A stretch of DNA of 64,000 nt from assembly GCA_036426205.1 (NCBI GenBank), contig CM071573.1:72328580-72392579 (forward strand). Direction: 5' to 3'. Position 1 is the first letter of the stretch. Each line of letters begins with the position of its first letter. Position numbers and translations under genes: made by a program. Positions 1 through 12,300 of this stretch are shown here, piece by piece. Source of the DNA: Ascaphus truei. Taxonomy: Eukaryota > Chordata > Amphibia > Anura > Ascaphidae. The notes below the pieces were generated by a model. That model saw nothing but the letters and a program-made list of their open reading frames with translations, was not told the origin of the DNA and did no database searches.

Positions 1-1027
1 GAGCATTCCGATTTGCTGGAAGATGTGTTGTTTGGAAGATGTAATATATCCTCTGGAAGTATTTCTGCCAGTTGGCTATATATGTTGCTTTGAATCCGTG
101 AAAATACTGTAGTTAACTAGCTAAAAAAAAAAACCAGTAAATTACCATTTATTTTAATTGCCCATCCTAGATGAGTCTTATTATGATCAAATCACTTTAC
201 AAATTGCTTCTGGAATGACTTTATTTCTTATTTGCTAAATAGAAATAAATTGTATTTTTAAAAGGGTTTTAATCACTTGATATCCCAGTAGGAGAAGAGT
301 AATCTGTTTCTTATCAGTAATGCATGCGTTGGAGGGTTACATTTAAATGATGGTACAGTACCTGGTGAGTCATTGGCATTTCTACTTTGTGCTATATACC
401 ACGTAAGAGATCTTAAAATACCATCAATCCGTACTCATCTAGTATATTCCTTACAAAGAAATGAAGGCTTTGCTTCCTATTATCACCCCGAGGTTATTCA
501 TTAAACTGAGATAGTGCTGATTGGGGCACTATCACATAGAAGCTCCCATTGGCATTATCACAGCTTAATGAATAACCCCCACTGGTTTTTTGGTTTTGAA
601 AAAGTTTGTCTTGGACATACATGCTCAACATACTTTATTCTTAAACACGCTACCTGGTAGTACAGCCCCCAACATAGCAGGATTATACAATGCAATACAG
701 TAGGGTGCTCAACTCCAGTTCTCAAGACCCCCCACCCCCCAACAGGTAAGGTTTTTAGGAAATCTCTGCTTCAGCACAGGCTGCTCAATCAGACCCGGCT
801 TCCGCATAGGTGGCTCAATCAGTGGCTCAGTCGAAGCCTGAGCAACTGATTGAGCCACCTGTGCTGAAGCAGGAATATTCTTAAAAACTGGACCTGTTGG
901 GGGGTCTGGAGGACTGGTGGTGAGAACCCCTGCAATACAGAGTAGTTCATGGAGAGATTATAGTGTCATGTATGTTTGAATTGGAAGTAATTTCATGAGG
1001 ATTCTTTCTCCACTCCTTGTCTTACAG
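1..1027. other. Intron of MTTP-like gene
   Basis: Lies upstream of the first visible exon. It contains the MITE at 701-932 and otherwise AT-rich sequence in which I see no exon. Confidence 0.6.
701..932. mobile_element. Palindromic hAT-type MITE, copy 1
   Basis: Foldback element beginning TAGGGTGCTCAACTCC and ending in the complementary arm with ACCCCTG. The arms carry the recurring ...TTCAGCACAGG..CTCAATCAG... core. Flanked by a perfect 8-bp target duplication CAATACAG (693-700 and 933-940), the hAT hallmark. Sits in an intron of the MTTP-like gene. Confidence 0.85.
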
Positions 1028-1152
1028 TGGTTGCCAATGCAATCTGGCTTGCAAGTCATTATTGAGTACCAGTGTGGGCTTGGATTAGAGATCTTGGCCA
1101 ACATTGACGTCAACATTTGGGAACAGGAATCCAAAACCAACATCAAAACCAA
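1028..1152 (+). CDS. MTTP-like exon (third from last)
   Basis: Acceptor CTTGTCTTACAG, 41 codons plus 2 nt, donor AA|GTATTA. Begins WLPMQSGLQVIIEYQ and ends ESKTNIKT. The final AA is completed to Lys by the first G of the next exon, which supports both junctions. Confidence 0.85.
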
Positions 1153-4100
1153 GTATTATATCAACTGTTTAAAATGTCTTGATACTCAAGATTAGATATG
1201 TGGTGTCCAGCGATGTAGAGATGTAATCGTTCTCACTTTTGGTATACAGCAAAATCAATCACAATATGTCTCATCATGTCACAAAATCATTATGTTCAGT
1301 AGCAAATCCATTTTTTTGCAGCAGAGTACAGTTTTTGTCTGTACCAATGTTATTGTTTTGTAACATAGTGTAGGACAGGGGTTTACAACTCCAGTCTTCA
1401 AGACCCCCCAACAGGTCAGGTTTTAAAGATATCCCAGCTTCAGCACAGGCTGAGTCTTTGACTCAGTCAAAGACTAAGCCACTGGTTGTGCCGCCTGTGC
1501 TGAAGCTGGGATATCCTTAAAACCTGACCTGTTGGGGGGTCTTGAGGACTGGAGTTGAGCACACCTGGTATAGGGTCAACCAGGCAATAGATTTCAGGAC
1601 CCTCTGGCAGCAACGGACTCGGGTAGAAAATGCTGTTTTTTTAGGGAATAAAGAATATCCCTATATTCATCAATTCAAATAACCCATTATATTGAATGAT
1701 GGACGTATTTTTTTATTATTATTACAAGGGTAAGACAGTAGTACCTTTAATTAAACGTGGTTGCCGAAGCAGTGATACTGTAATTAAATGAGGAAGACAG
1801 CCAACATGTAGCAACTGCTTTTCTTCTTGCTCTTGACAAATCACAAGAGGGAGCTGTTGGAACATTCTGAGCTTACCTTTCTAAGTCTCCTGTTTTTAAT
1901 GTACAGATGTAGCCAGACTTATATTCCCTGCCGTCGGAAAAGCCACGGGAAGTAGACAGCAGAAACCCCCCGCAGTGAAAATTAACACTGCAGGGGGTTC
2001 CGATACTGAAGAATGGTCTACCCCCCGCATCCGTGTTTTTTACTTGCCCTGGAGCTGCAGCATTTAGCTTTTTCTGCCACAGCTCCAGGATGTGTAGGTC
2101 TTGCCACATCTGTATTTTAAGTGATATTGTGTGTCATGGTTCAGCATGCAGTTGAATTGTTAGATTCCAACTTTCACACATTTTATGAGTCTTAAACTAG
2201 TAAGCTAAGCAGACTCCTTTCTCTACAAGTTTCTCTGTGTGATGTTTTTACCTTACTAAAACATCTCATCTATTTCATGCCGAAACTGCATATGTAATTC
2301 TAATATTAATATTCAGGAAACAAAATTGGTTTAATTAATTATGTGTATAGAAGCATGCAAACCATACTCGGTTACAAGTTATACATTTTATAGAGAGGGA
2401 CGTATATGTGTATATAACCTGTCACAGGGTATAAAAAAATCCTAATTTCTGAAGTCAAATCGCTGAGGAAGAGTCCTGTTTCATTTATACGCCTGTATAA
2501 ATGCATTGTTATGTGTATTGTGCTTTCATTAGTATACATTTTTATTGTGCGGGACTTGATTTCAGATAGATATTCACGGTAGCTTAGTGTTCTGACATCT
2601 CAGTGAAACTGTTTTGTAAAAAACGTATACCTAATTAATGTTGTATTCGATAGTTACATTCTTTCCACTTTGGAATAATTTTTGCTGATTTCTTATATAC
2701 TATGCGTACAAAGTAATGCACAATTCTAGTAGCAGTACTAATTCTTACAGATTATGATACATTTCTATGAACCGATATTAAGCATCTTCATGGTTTTTCC
2801 GAGATCTAAAATGTCTCCATCTGATGTACTTTAGCAGAAAATAGAAAAATGGAAGCATGTATACTGAAGGGGATATTGTGAGGACTCATGCCCTGATTTA
2901 GGGACTTTAGGTGTACCCAGCTACTGCACTGTTCCTTTTTAATTGGTCGGTTGGTATTTTCCCAAGGAACATGAATGACTGTTGTGAGTTTCAGAAACGA
3001 TTGATTATACTCATGTCCATACTGTTGTGTCGGAATATGGCATAGTGTTGTTTTTTGGTAAGAAAGAGCAAATAGTGTTTTATGTCCAAAAAAATTGTTG
3101 ATAAACCCCATCCTTTACCTAACACAGTTTCAGTGGCACTATAGGCTAGTAGCTGTATCAGCCTTTTCCAGATTTCGCATGGTCTTGTAAGCTCATATAA
3201 CTGCAACTTTCATATTCTTGTTGGTCTCATAATAAACACTGTAACATGTAATTGTTTCACTGTTGGAAAACGTTCTTCAGTTGTTGTAAATATATACGTT
3301 TCATTTTCGTAGGGCTGGCCTTGTCATGGAATTTAGGACAGAAGTGGATACCTCTTTCTTCCAAGCTAATGTGATGGCTCAGGTCGATGCAGAGACCACT
3401 TTAAGCTTTGACACAGTAATGAAATTATCAGGAACTCCCTTGCCCATGTGTCTTCAACTGAAGCAGGAAGACCTTCCTTACAGGTAAGGCTAAGGACCCG
3501 CTGCGGTCGGCGGCCGCGGGCCACCAACCCCTTTCCTCCAGTCTAGAGGTCCCCGCTTGCTCCTTTACGACGTGGCTGACTGCGTGCTGTGACGCAAGTT
3601 ATAAATGTGTAAAATAATCATCTTGGATCTCTATTTTATACGCTGTGCACACACCTCCCAGTGCTAGAGAAGAGTTCAGCTCCATTCAGAGGAATAAGGC
3701 TTACATCTTCTACACCACAGGGAAACTACTTCACAGCATATTAAAGACAAAAATTAGAGTTTGATGTGACAGGTCCAGGAGTCCTCATTTTAATATTAAT
3801 TAATAATAAAAAATATGAAATAAATGTGGGGCCCTGTTGTACAAGTGATTAAGGGGGATTTACAAAGCTCCGATACAGGTTATTGGCGCCCGATCAGCAT
3901 TAGCTTTCATTTAACTCAATGCACGTTAATGCCCCCTCGAGCTCCAATATCTTTTTATCCGAGATTTGTGAAACCCGGCGATAGAGTAATAATTTCCACC
4001 TACATGTACTTCATTTACATTGAGGCATCTCACAGGGCATATCCATGCACATGTACCGCTCTGCTCTGTAGTTTTAAAACACTACTCTACTCTTACACAG

Positions 4101-7100
4101 AGCACTACGGAAATACCGGCTTGTAGACCTAAGTTGTGACCAATTTATGAACTTACAAAGGAACTTTTCGCTGGGATAAAACAAAGAAGGGCAACAGAGG
4201 CCCCTCTGTGAGACGTTTTGGACTAAATGTCTTCCACCTGCAAAAAGGATGCAAAAAAGCAACACCTTATTGGTAAAGGAAAAGCTGAGGAACTTCAGTA
4301 TATCTCTTAATGCAAGGTTTCATAAAACTGAATTGTGTTAAATAATTTAAGTAAAGCTAATGATATTGGTGTTTAATCTTAGGCAAATTGTAAATACACC
4401 AAACCTTAACTGTGGGTTAAAGATGTGACCAAACCCAGAGATCAGATGAAGTGCAATATTTACAAGCCCTGCACTTTAAGTCTCACAGCTGCTTTATAGA
4501 TAAATGTTTTATATTATTAATAATAATAAATAAATCTTTATGCAAGGAAAGCCTTGAATTACAGCACACGAATAAGCAATTTTTATCTCCCACATTATTC
4601 AACATGATTTCTATGCTGTAATAGCTACCCAAAGTTACATTTACCCAGACAAAATATGACTCGTGTTCTCATTAGATTTGTGATAACACGCAAATTGAAG
4701 CCAACCAGCCTTCATTAGTTTCTCTTTGTGTGATGTGATTGAACAGGGCAATGAAACGTTGCTCCTGAAGCAGCAAACACATTGTTCCAGAGATTCTATC
4801 TCGGATTTAAAGTTAGATTCCCTTCTAACTAACCCTCCTTTTTTTTTACAGGATTGAAAGGGTCCTGCAGAGTTGAAACTCACCATTTTCAGCTCTGGGG
4901 ATCCCCTGGTTCACAATTTACCAGTGAAGTTACTGGTGTTACTTCCCGGTCTTTAAGGGAATGTACATAGTCATCCAATAGGTAGCAGCAGTCTATGATG
5001 CTTTTAAGGCTACCTATTGGCTTGAGATTTGGCAGCCATTTTGTTTTTACCAAAAGGGAGATTTAAACCATGCAACTTCATTGGTAAGTATCTCAAGAAG
5101 CAGGGGGTCGCCAGAGTCGAAAATAGCTTGTTTAAAGGAGCTTTGTTGGCTTCTAAAAAAAGAAATATATTATCTCCCTCTAGGTGGAAGGAGGGGGTAT
5201 CCAGAGCTGAACCACATTAATTTCACCCCAGTGATCCCCATGCTCACCGAGACACTTACATTCAAATGTGATGCTGTCTGTTTAATTAAAGGTCACTTCT
5301 GTTAAAATGTCCCATGACATGCAGGCCAATAGGAAGCCACAAGGGATGACGTTGCAGCTTCCTATTGACCCACAGGAGATGGGACCTTTAAAAAGACATT
5401 TTCTGTGCCCAGCAGGAGCTGCTACCAGCGGCCCCTTCAGATGTAAGTATCTCAAGGAGCAGTGGAGCAATGTGATTCAGCTCAGTGACCCCCTGCTCCA
5501 AATCTAGTCAAACAAAAAGAACTCCAAGAGGTAAAGCCACTTTAAGCTCCAGACGAAGCTCCCTAGTTCTCATCCTGTAAAGAAAAAGAAAAGAGAAATA
5601 AATAGAGTGTGTTAAAATATTGCTGTTTTAATCTATATAAATGTAATATGTATCAGTGCAAGTTGTACTGAACTGTTTTCAAGAAGCTCACAGCTTATAT
5701 TGGAGTTCTTAGTACTGTCTGTTCCAATTATTGTACTGTCCAGATGTCCAGATTCTCATGAAACACTACTATATATGCTGCCTAGGTGGGGTACCTTCCC
5801 AAAATATACTTCTTATCAGGTGATGTCCATGTATGCAGACGTTGTTGAAGATTGTATTTTCCGCAAAAACAACTTCAAATGACACTATAGAACAGTTCCC
5901 CTGCAGTTGGAACAATTAAGAAATTATCAAACTGAACTCCTGCTGATATTCTTTAGTTTCTTTGTCTGCTTAGCAATAGGAAGTTTCTCCTTAGACCGGA
6001 GGGATGATCATATGAAATAGAACATAAACACAGATATAGGGGCTTATGCACCAAGCGCCGATAAGCCACTTATCAAGCCCTTTTCACCAAAAAGGCCTAC
6101 TGCGATTCAGTAAGCCCTGATATGTCGCTGATAAAAGCCCCTTTCTGCATTTTTTTTCCCCAGAGAACAATAATTCACCAAACAAGGGTTATAAGCCACT
6201 TATCATCAGGTTTTCAAACTCGCGCAATTCTAGTAGCCTCAATTAGCTTATCGTGGCTAATCGTGGCACTAGAATGGAGATTTCCTCTCAAAATCCTGCC
6301 GCCAGGAAAAGTTCCAGGAAGGTGGTGAGAAGCTGCCGAGAAGTGGTGAGAGAGGAACTTAGAAAAAAAATGCATTTTCATGCATCAGATTGATGCCGGG
6401 GGTCTCCATAGCCAATACCCATTAATATCAGCACTGGAGACCCCCGGCATGAATCCCATGCAATAAAAATGCATTTACAGGCAACTTCATTACCTAACCG
6501 CTAAGGCAATGAAGGGGTTAAGGAACAACAGCAACTTTATTGGGGACAGAGGGGGTGAGTGAAGGAGGTAGTTGGCCCATTACTTATTCCCTCTGCCCCC
6601 AATAAACATTACAATATGTACTAACCCCCAATACACAACCCACCCCCTGTGCCCCAAACATAAAAACATTTTTTTAGACACAGGATTGATACCAGAGGCC
6701 GACGGGAGTCCCCATCCATCCAGATATGGATAATAGCTAATTTGCCCATTATAAAATCAAACATTAGCCAGCCAGCATAAATAAAGTAAATAAAACTTTC
6801 AACTTACCCCTGCCATCATGAAGGGCATCCTCATCAGCATTCTGCAGGTCCATGTCCTCCGTTGCCAGAAAGAATACAATAAATAATATAATCTAATGGT
6901 CCCTAACCCCTTAATCAGTGTAGCTGTTAATAACCGCTATAGTTATTAAGGGGTTAACCCCCGTCGCAGCGCAACCCACCCGTGAGGCCAAACCACCCAT
7001 CCCGGACCCACTATACCCATTGATTTGGACAGTGGTATATCATACCCATATAATATGGGCATGATAGGCCACTATATCACTCAATGGTCAACCTAATAAA

Positions 7101-9101
7101 AAAAATTAAGGCCAAAAATACACAATAATCACAGAAGCACCTAAACCCCCAACAATAAAAGAACTAAATGACTTAATAGAACACATCACAAATAATTATC
7201 TATCACTAAAATAGCAAAATTATTACAATTATGTGATTCCAAAACAATACAATGAAATAAACCACTATCCAAGCAAACTATTAAACAAATAAAACCACTA
7301 GCCAACAACATTATTTCTTTCTTTTCTTTAATCTTCTATCTTCATCTGTCAATCCAAAACCCAATGGTAAATCCAGAACAGGATGTTCTCTCATCGTCTT
7401 CTTCCTGTTAAATGAGACGTACAGGCCTTATACAGTATATGGCCTGTGACGTCACATTTTCAGGTCAGATGGTAGAGCTCCAATCTGATTGGACGCTGTA
7501 TCGTGTGCTCGTCTCCTTTTTTTTTTGTTATGGATGTGACGTCATCTCCACGGGAGGTACATCACATCCTTAAAACCACATGGCTATATCAGATGGTATT
7601 ACAAGCAATGGGTTTGAAGACAATCCCATTGATTGCTGTACCATGTGATAGGTTACATTAGTTCAAAAGGATGAGACCCCCTGCTACAATACACTAGTAT
7701 TAAAAACTTTTGATCTATGTCAACATTTGCTCAGGGAGAGGCGGATCTCTCTCTGCAGCAGAAAAATCGCCGGGTAAACCCTTTTAAGAGTGGCGATCAT
7801 CACGTTACTGGCTACTTGACAGTTTTTCCAATGTTGCTATCACAGGTATTCGGGACTTTCTGCATATCGTGATAGTAACACTGTCAAAACTGGCGATTTA
7901 AACAGCCCGATTTTTTTTTTGGGCGCTTAGTGCATAGGCCCCATAGTGTAATACCCTGGGGATAGAAATATGTTGCAAATGGGGACATTAGTAGCCCAGA
8001 GCAAAGGGAGGTACATCAGTGAATAGTCTAATGGGTGTGACACTAGGGTCTTATAGTGGGGAACCTCAATGGTAGACCAACTCAGACTGAAATGAAGGCA
8101 ATTTAAAAAAAAAAAAATACTATAGATAAAACAAAAATCCAATATCAAAAAACCTGCTTGACATCACAACGACTGGTTAAAATTAGAATCCTAGTCACGA
8201 CAATATGCTAGGTCATATGCAGGTAAGCAGGGCATGGCTGTGTTGGTACTGGATTCCGACTGGTCAGCCTAGTATATTGCAGAAGCGCTGCTCAGTGGGA
8301 ATGCTTCTCCTCGCCGGTCACGTGTGTGGTCCGGCATCTCCGGATGTTGCCACAGATTGCTCAAGCTGCAGATGGGGAACCTCCGGATCTCTCCTGCATT
8401 TACCCTTCACCCTATGCATTTCACGACTATGCGTCGCTTCCTCAGGGGTTTTGGATATCCAAAACGCCAACATATTCCACAGCGAAGTACAACATCGGGG
8501 GGAGGGGGGACATTGTATGACAAAAGAGTACATATATGTTAAGACAAACTGAGACAATAGGAAAGAGGTCCCTGCACGAATGAGCTTGCAATTAGACATT
8601 GGCTTCTGAGTAGGACATTCAATATTCTTCATTAACAGAGGTGTGCAACTCCCGTCCTCAAGGGCCACCAACAGGTCAGGTTTTCAGGATTTCCCTGCTT
8701 CAGCACAGGCAGCTCAATCAGTGGTTCAGTCTATGACTAAGCCACTGATTGAGCGACCTGTGCTGAAGCAGGGATATCCTGAAAACCTGACCTGTTGGTG
8801 GCCCACGAGGACTCGAGTTGGCGGGTCCCTGTTCTATAATGTGCTGTAGATACCCTTACCAGCAGAGGCTTTAATAAGAGAGGTACTTATTCATTGATTA
8901 ATAGTGCTGTCACTTATGTTATTATTTCTTCTATTCTCTCTGTCCAGGGAAACATACATCCTCACGGAATCATTTCCAGAGAAGAATATCACACACACAG
9001 TACGGAGAGGAAGGAAAGACACTCTTTGGGGGAGAGATTTCCCCCTGCATAGTGCTAACTCGGAGATGTGTAAGAGCTTACTGGCTGAAAATGAACAATA
9101 G
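1028..9101 (+). CDS. MTTP-like gene, last three coding exons (spliced 1028-1152, 3313-3483, 8948-9101)
   Basis: Encodes the C-terminal end of a microsomal triglyceride transfer protein large subunit-like protein, an ER-lumen lipid transfer protein of the vitellogenin/apoB superfamily that loads lipid onto apoB lipoproteins. The exons join in phase (AA|G makes Lys, AG|G makes Arg) and give about 149 codons ending in TAG. Seen directly: the blocks GLGLE, ESKTNIKTK, CLQLKQEDLPYR and the C-terminal DFPLHSANSEMCK. From memory of human MTTP these align without gaps to GLGLQ, ESKTRVKN, CMQMDKDEAPFR and EFPLHQENSEMCK. All three introns have AG acceptors and GT donors. Upstream exons must lie before position 1. 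The divergence allows either the true MTTP orthologue or a second MTTP-like paralogue; only a family tree can decide. The protein stops shortly after the EMCK block. Confidence 0.85.
1376..1567. mobile_element. Palindromic hAT-type MITE, copy 2
   Basis: Starts CAGGGGTTTACAACTCCAG and ends GTTGAGCACACCTG; the inner arms contain CCTGTGCTGAAGCTGGGATA and its complement. Flanks GTGTAGGA and GTATAGGG look like a decayed 8-bp duplication. Confidence 0.8.
1902..2114. mobile_element. MITE with TACAGATGT termini, copy 1
   Basis: Terminal inverted repeats TACAGATGTAGCCAGACTTA and, at the right end, the complement of TACAGATGTGGCAAGAC. The TA at each end suits a Tc1/mariner-type target site. A second copy is at 42248-42442, inside the StAR-like gene. 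No coding capacity. Confidence 0.75.
3313..3483 (+). CDS. MTTP-like exon (penultimate)
   Basis: Acceptor TTTTCGTAG, donor CTTACAG|GTAAGG. Of 171 nt, one completes the previous codon, 56 codons follow and AG is left over. The translation runs from AGLVMEFRTEVD to EDLPYR. The CLQLKQEDLP segment matches the CMQMDKDEAP region of MTTP. Confidence 0.87.
4880..5530. repeat. Dispersed repeat with internal duplicated motif
   Basis: The motif GTAAGTATCTCAAGAAGCAG at about 5082 recurs as GTAAGTATCTCAAGGAGCAG at about 5443, and two related CCAATAGGTAG/CCTATTGG segments are present. I read this as a decayed non-autonomous repeat; the family is not identified and the ends are approximate. Confidence 0.4.
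6039..7942. mobile_element. 1.9 kb non-autonomous TIR DNA transposon
   Basis: Left end GGGGCTTATGCACCAAGCGC and right end, read on the minus strand, GGGGCCTATGCACTAAGCGC: about 20-bp inverted termini with two differences. Flanked on both sides by ATA, a possible 3-bp target duplication that would fit PIF/Harbinger-like integration. No transposase reading frame inside. The interior is AT-rich with short palindromes such as the ACCGCTATAGTTATTAAGGGG region. Confidence 0.75.
8078..8460 (-). mobile_element. Hammerhead-motif retroelement, copy A (5' end on the right)
   Basis: Minus-strand element with a hammerhead-like motif at its 5' end (8410-8450) and, about 330 bp later, a T-rich 3' tail near 8080-8140. 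The same sequence with the same neighbouring MITE recurs at 13794-14444. No coding capacity. Confidence 0.6.
8410..8450 (-). ncRNA. Hammerhead ribozyme-like motif, CTGAGGA type
   Basis: On the minus strand: CCCTGAGGA, a stem II hairpin GCGAC-GCATA-GTCGT (last pair G.U), then GAAA, the palindrome ATGCAT within AAATGCATA, and A. This fits the hammerhead core CUGANGA...GAAA...UH, where N7 may be any base. A 4-bp stem I (ACCC/GGGT) is possible. Probably decayed. Confidence 0.5.
8636..8831. mobile_element. Palindromic hAT-type MITE, copy 3
   Basis: Starts CAGAGGTGTGCAACTCC and ends GAGTTGGCGGGTCCCTG; near-complete inverted arms around CAATCAGTGGTTCAGTC. Directly abuts the hammerhead-motif repeat to its left. 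A truncated duplicate with the same junction is at 14360-14444. Confidence 0.8.
8948..9101 (+). CDS. MTTP-like terminal coding exon with stop
   Basis: Acceptor CTCTCTGTCCAG, 154 nt ending in TAG at 9099-9101. The translation RETYILTESFPEK...WGRDFPLHSANSEMCKSLLAENEQ matches the MTTP C-terminus around the FPLH..NSEMCK block. The exon is immediately followed by 3' UTR. Confidence 0.87.
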
Positions 9102-9432
9102 AAGTAGTTTAATATCACCTAATAGAGCGGTCTTCAAGTTATTCATCATTCGTGCCCTTCTTTCTTTGCCTTACTGATAACACCAGAGCTAACTGTGGAT
9201 TGAACTCTTCAGTCGTTCACTGTATGTTGATTTTGGCATTTGAAGAATAGTTTTCCCACTGAGTCATTAAAGCCGGTTCTGAAAAGCTATTGGTTTTAGT
9301 ATTTCCATTCTTAAAGAACAGACGACTGATGCAGCATATAAAGTATGCCTGTGTGTGAGAAGCTGTCAAGGAGAATTGACAGCCGCACAGAAGTACGTGG
9401 AGACACAGCAATCAGAATCCATTTACAATAAA
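9102..9432 (+). other. 3' UTR of MTTP-like gene (probable)
   Basis: Sequence between the TAG stop and the first AATAAA (9427-9432). A second AATAAA at 9906-9911 is an alternative; using it would place the MITE at 9590-9707 inside the UTR. The end is inferred from signals only. Confidence 0.4.
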
Positions 9433-9589
9433 CCCTGAACTGATTCCCCATGAAACATTAACCCTTTAATGGCGTACGTGCTGTCATTTGAAATGTTATT
9501 GTCTCGGATGTCCCTTTTGTTACCTGTTATCAGAAGTGATTGTTATACCGTGACTGCATCAGCTATCCATGAACCTAGGTCATCATGGG

Positions 9590-9707
9590 CCACCAACAGG
9601 TCAGGTTTTTCAGGATATCCCTGCTTCAGCACAGGTGGCATAATGCTGAAGCAGAGATATCCTGAAAACCTGACCTGTTGGTGGCCCTTGAGGACTGGAT
9701 TTGCCAC
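9590..9707. mobile_element. Short palindromic hAT-type MITE, copy 4
   Basis: Contains GGGCCACCAACAGGTCAGG and its complement arm, with a reduced centre (CAGCACAGGTGGCATAATG). Degenerate termini. Confidence 0.65.
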
Positions 9708-10539
9708 CCCCCCCCCCTGACCTAAAGTCATTACAAGGTAGATATTTGGCAAGAACTTTGCCATGTTTCATGTCATTTTTTGAAACCCATTGAGTTGATC
9801 ATGATCAAAGAATGGACGGAGTCTCTGTACCAAATGTGTTCACACTTTCTATAAATTGCTGACGAGAATTATAGCACAGAATATCTTTATGTATTTATCA
9901 ATTGAAATAAAGCTGCTGGAGGTGGAGACACGAACGCACATGATTTTACAGAACACATGGAACACATGAGTTGACATGCTAGGAACCTCTGTTATGTTCC
10001 ACTATGCACTGGAATGTCCTACATACAACTACAAAATATAAGTAGGCTGAGCTATGATTGAGACAGGATTTCACAGGCGACGAGGTTGAGGTGCTTAGAG
10101 AGGCCGTTGGGCGTGAGAATCCATAAGCGAAATGTAAAAGTTCTGCAACTTGCATACAAAAATAAAATGATTTCTTCAATTTCTTTCTGTTGACATAAAA
10201 ATGTTTGATATTGACTCATGCATCGAAAATAATATCTTGGCTTTCTCACGCTGTCTGATCCTACCTTGAATTTGAAATTGCACAATTGTGATGTCATATG
10301 TTTCAGCCGATAAGAGTACTATAGTCCTGGACATTGACGGGTAAATAATGAAAAAAACAAGCTAACTAGATTCTAAACAGGAAATATATTGTATACATAT
10401 TACAAGTATCTTTCTTGCGTAAATTCAATGCAATTATTTGGGGATATGTATTAAGCAGATTGAGGTGAAACATAAGGCATTTGTTCCATTTAGCACTTTT
10501 CTCCCAATGGGCTCAGTTTGCTTGACAATTACAATATGG

Positions 10540-10645
10540 TGCACAGTATGCAGCGCTGTACCTAGCATTTTACACAGGAACAGAAAGGGTTTTGCACAAG
10601 GTCACAAGGAGTAGACCCTGGAATTTGAACCAGGGTCCCTTCAGG
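10540..10645. repeat. Dispersed repeat (GGTCACAAGGAG type)
   Basis: CAGCGCTGTACC followed by AAGGTCACAAGGAG and GAACCAGGGTCCC. Related sequence occurs at 53700-53830 and, in part, at 38120-38160 and 58500-58680. Probably an old LINE/SINE 3' segment; family not assigned. Confidence 0.5.
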
Positions 10646-10728
10646 TTAATAAATAACACGCGTCTATTGCTTCCAATGTGTTAACATTTTCTTTTTAACT
10701 TTGGTGGGCGGAGGGGGGGGGGTTAGAC

Positions 10729-10868
10729 CAGGGGTAGCCAACTCCAGTCCTCAAGAGCTACCAACAGCTCAGGTTTTCAGGACTGGTTGAGCCACCTGTG
10801 CTGAAGCAGGGATATCCTGAAAACCTGAGCTGTTGCTAGCTCTTGAGGACTGGAGTTGGCTGCCCCTG
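10729..10868. mobile_element. Palindromic hAT-type MITE, copy 5
   Basis: CAGGGGTAGCCAACTCCAG to GTTGGCTGCCCCTG. Flanks GGTTAGAC and GGTTGGTC are a decayed 8-bp target duplication. Confidence 0.82.
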
Positions 10869-11534
10869 GGTTGGTCTATATCTGCTGAAAAAAAACATCA
10901 AAGTTTGTGGCAAATATACAATTGACCCCTTGTTCTTCAAAAAGAGCAACTAGCTGTACTTGTGTACGCACTGAAAGTACTTTCCATGCACTATCATCAT
11001 GTAATGCACTCAGCTGCTCATTCTAGGAGCAAAACTCAGAAATTCACATTCATTTAAAAAGAAACATTTTCAGAAATGTAACATTGTAGGTTGGAAAATA
11101 AATAAGACAGATAAAAATAACATTTGCTTATGCTCCATTTGTTTCAATTACCCAACAAAGATTAAAATGACTGATTACATCATGCCTTTGAGGTTTTCTC
11201 TGGTTTTGTTTTATGCACAAACACTCCAGATGAAAGGCTCCCCAGCCCGTGGAATGCAGAGGTGCGTATAACGTTTGCAGAGTCAGGAGTTTTTGTAAGA
11301 TTTTTATATATTTTTTTATATATTTTTTTTTAGATTTTGCAGGGCACTTAATATGTTTAATATATATATATTTTTTTTCTAACATGGAGTTTGACTAAAT
11401 GGATAAATTATGCTATATCATATATAAACGGCCGCCATGGTATAAATTGTGTTGTAGTTCCTCCTGTTTCATGACTTAAAGAAGCAATCCAAGCGACACT
11501 TAAAAAAATAATAATTAATGTATATATAATACTG

Positions 11535-11860
11535 TACAGTGGCGGCCGAGCTGAGTCTTCTGCGACCGCCACCGCAATGTGCGGGCAGACGCGGCTGTTC
11601 TTGTTTTTTCCGCCGCGTGCCGCGCATCACTGATGCGCGGTCACGCGTGCCAGGGTGCGTGCGCGCGTGCCCAGGGTTCCCCGAAGGTGGTGGCGGGGTA
11701 AGGGGGGATGTGGGAAGCAGAGGGGGACCTGGGGGACCCGGAGAAGCAGAGGCAGAGGTCGAGAGGGGAAGGATGCGGGGAAGATGCGGATGGTGCGCGG
11801 CCAAGTTCGGCGCCAGCCCGAAAAAACGGGTAAATGTCAGACTGAAGCTGGCCGCAGCAG
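11535..11860. repeat. GC- and CpG-rich segment, no gene supported
   Basis: A sharply GC-rich block (GCGCGTGC runs, GATGCGCGG palindrome) in AT-rich surroundings. Several overlapping short frames are open because of composition; none has recognisable protein motifs. Likely the GC-rich 5' part of a dispersed repeat. Confidence 0.35.
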
Positions 11861-11884
11861 TATATGCAGCATTTGATTATCTTT

Positions 11885-12300
11885 ATTGAAAACTAATGAC
11901 CTAAGCTGCCGATCAATTCGCTCTCACGTGATCGATCACCAAAGATCCTGCTTGCCAGGGATCACTAAATGGCTGACTTTCAGTTTCAAAACAATTCTTC
12001 AGGTTACTGTAACTCAGCAGCTACAATGCATTATTATATTTCTAAAGTAGCATTATCTATTGTTACAGTTTACAGCTCAAACTGCTGGGAATATTGGCAA
12101 CAAATGATCACACACAGGAAAATGTTGCAAAGGTCTTGCACTGCTGGGGAGGTGGGCTAAAACCTGCTATAGGAATTAAAGGATGCTCAGTATATTAAAA
12201 CCTATTCCAAATGGCATTAAGAGTTGAATAATATTTTTTTTAAATGCAGTATTATCTAATACTCTAGAACTGATTTATTTAAAAAAAAAAACACATGTAG
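11885..12300 (+). repeat. Dispersed repeat, inverted partner at 38700-39000
   Basis: The segment with CAGCAGCTACAATGCATT, GTTTACAGCTCAAACTGC, GTATTATCTAATACTCTAGA and a poly-A-like end is matched in reverse orientation at 38700-39000. A non-coding interspersed element; family not identified. Confidence 0.6.

Larger units (their letters stand above)
3484..8947. other. Last intron of MTTP-like gene
   Basis: A 5.5 kb intron. Holds dispersed repeat sequence (3820-4000, 4880-5530), a 1.9 kb TIR transposon (6039-7942), a hammerhead-motif retroelement (8078-8460) and a MITE (8636-8831). No exon seen. Confidence 0.7.

Noticed and set aside
11469..11889. Overlapping 111- and 116-codon frames in the CpG-rich block
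   Set aside because: Opposite-strand frames open only because of composition; no motifs, and sequence looks like a GC-rich repeat.
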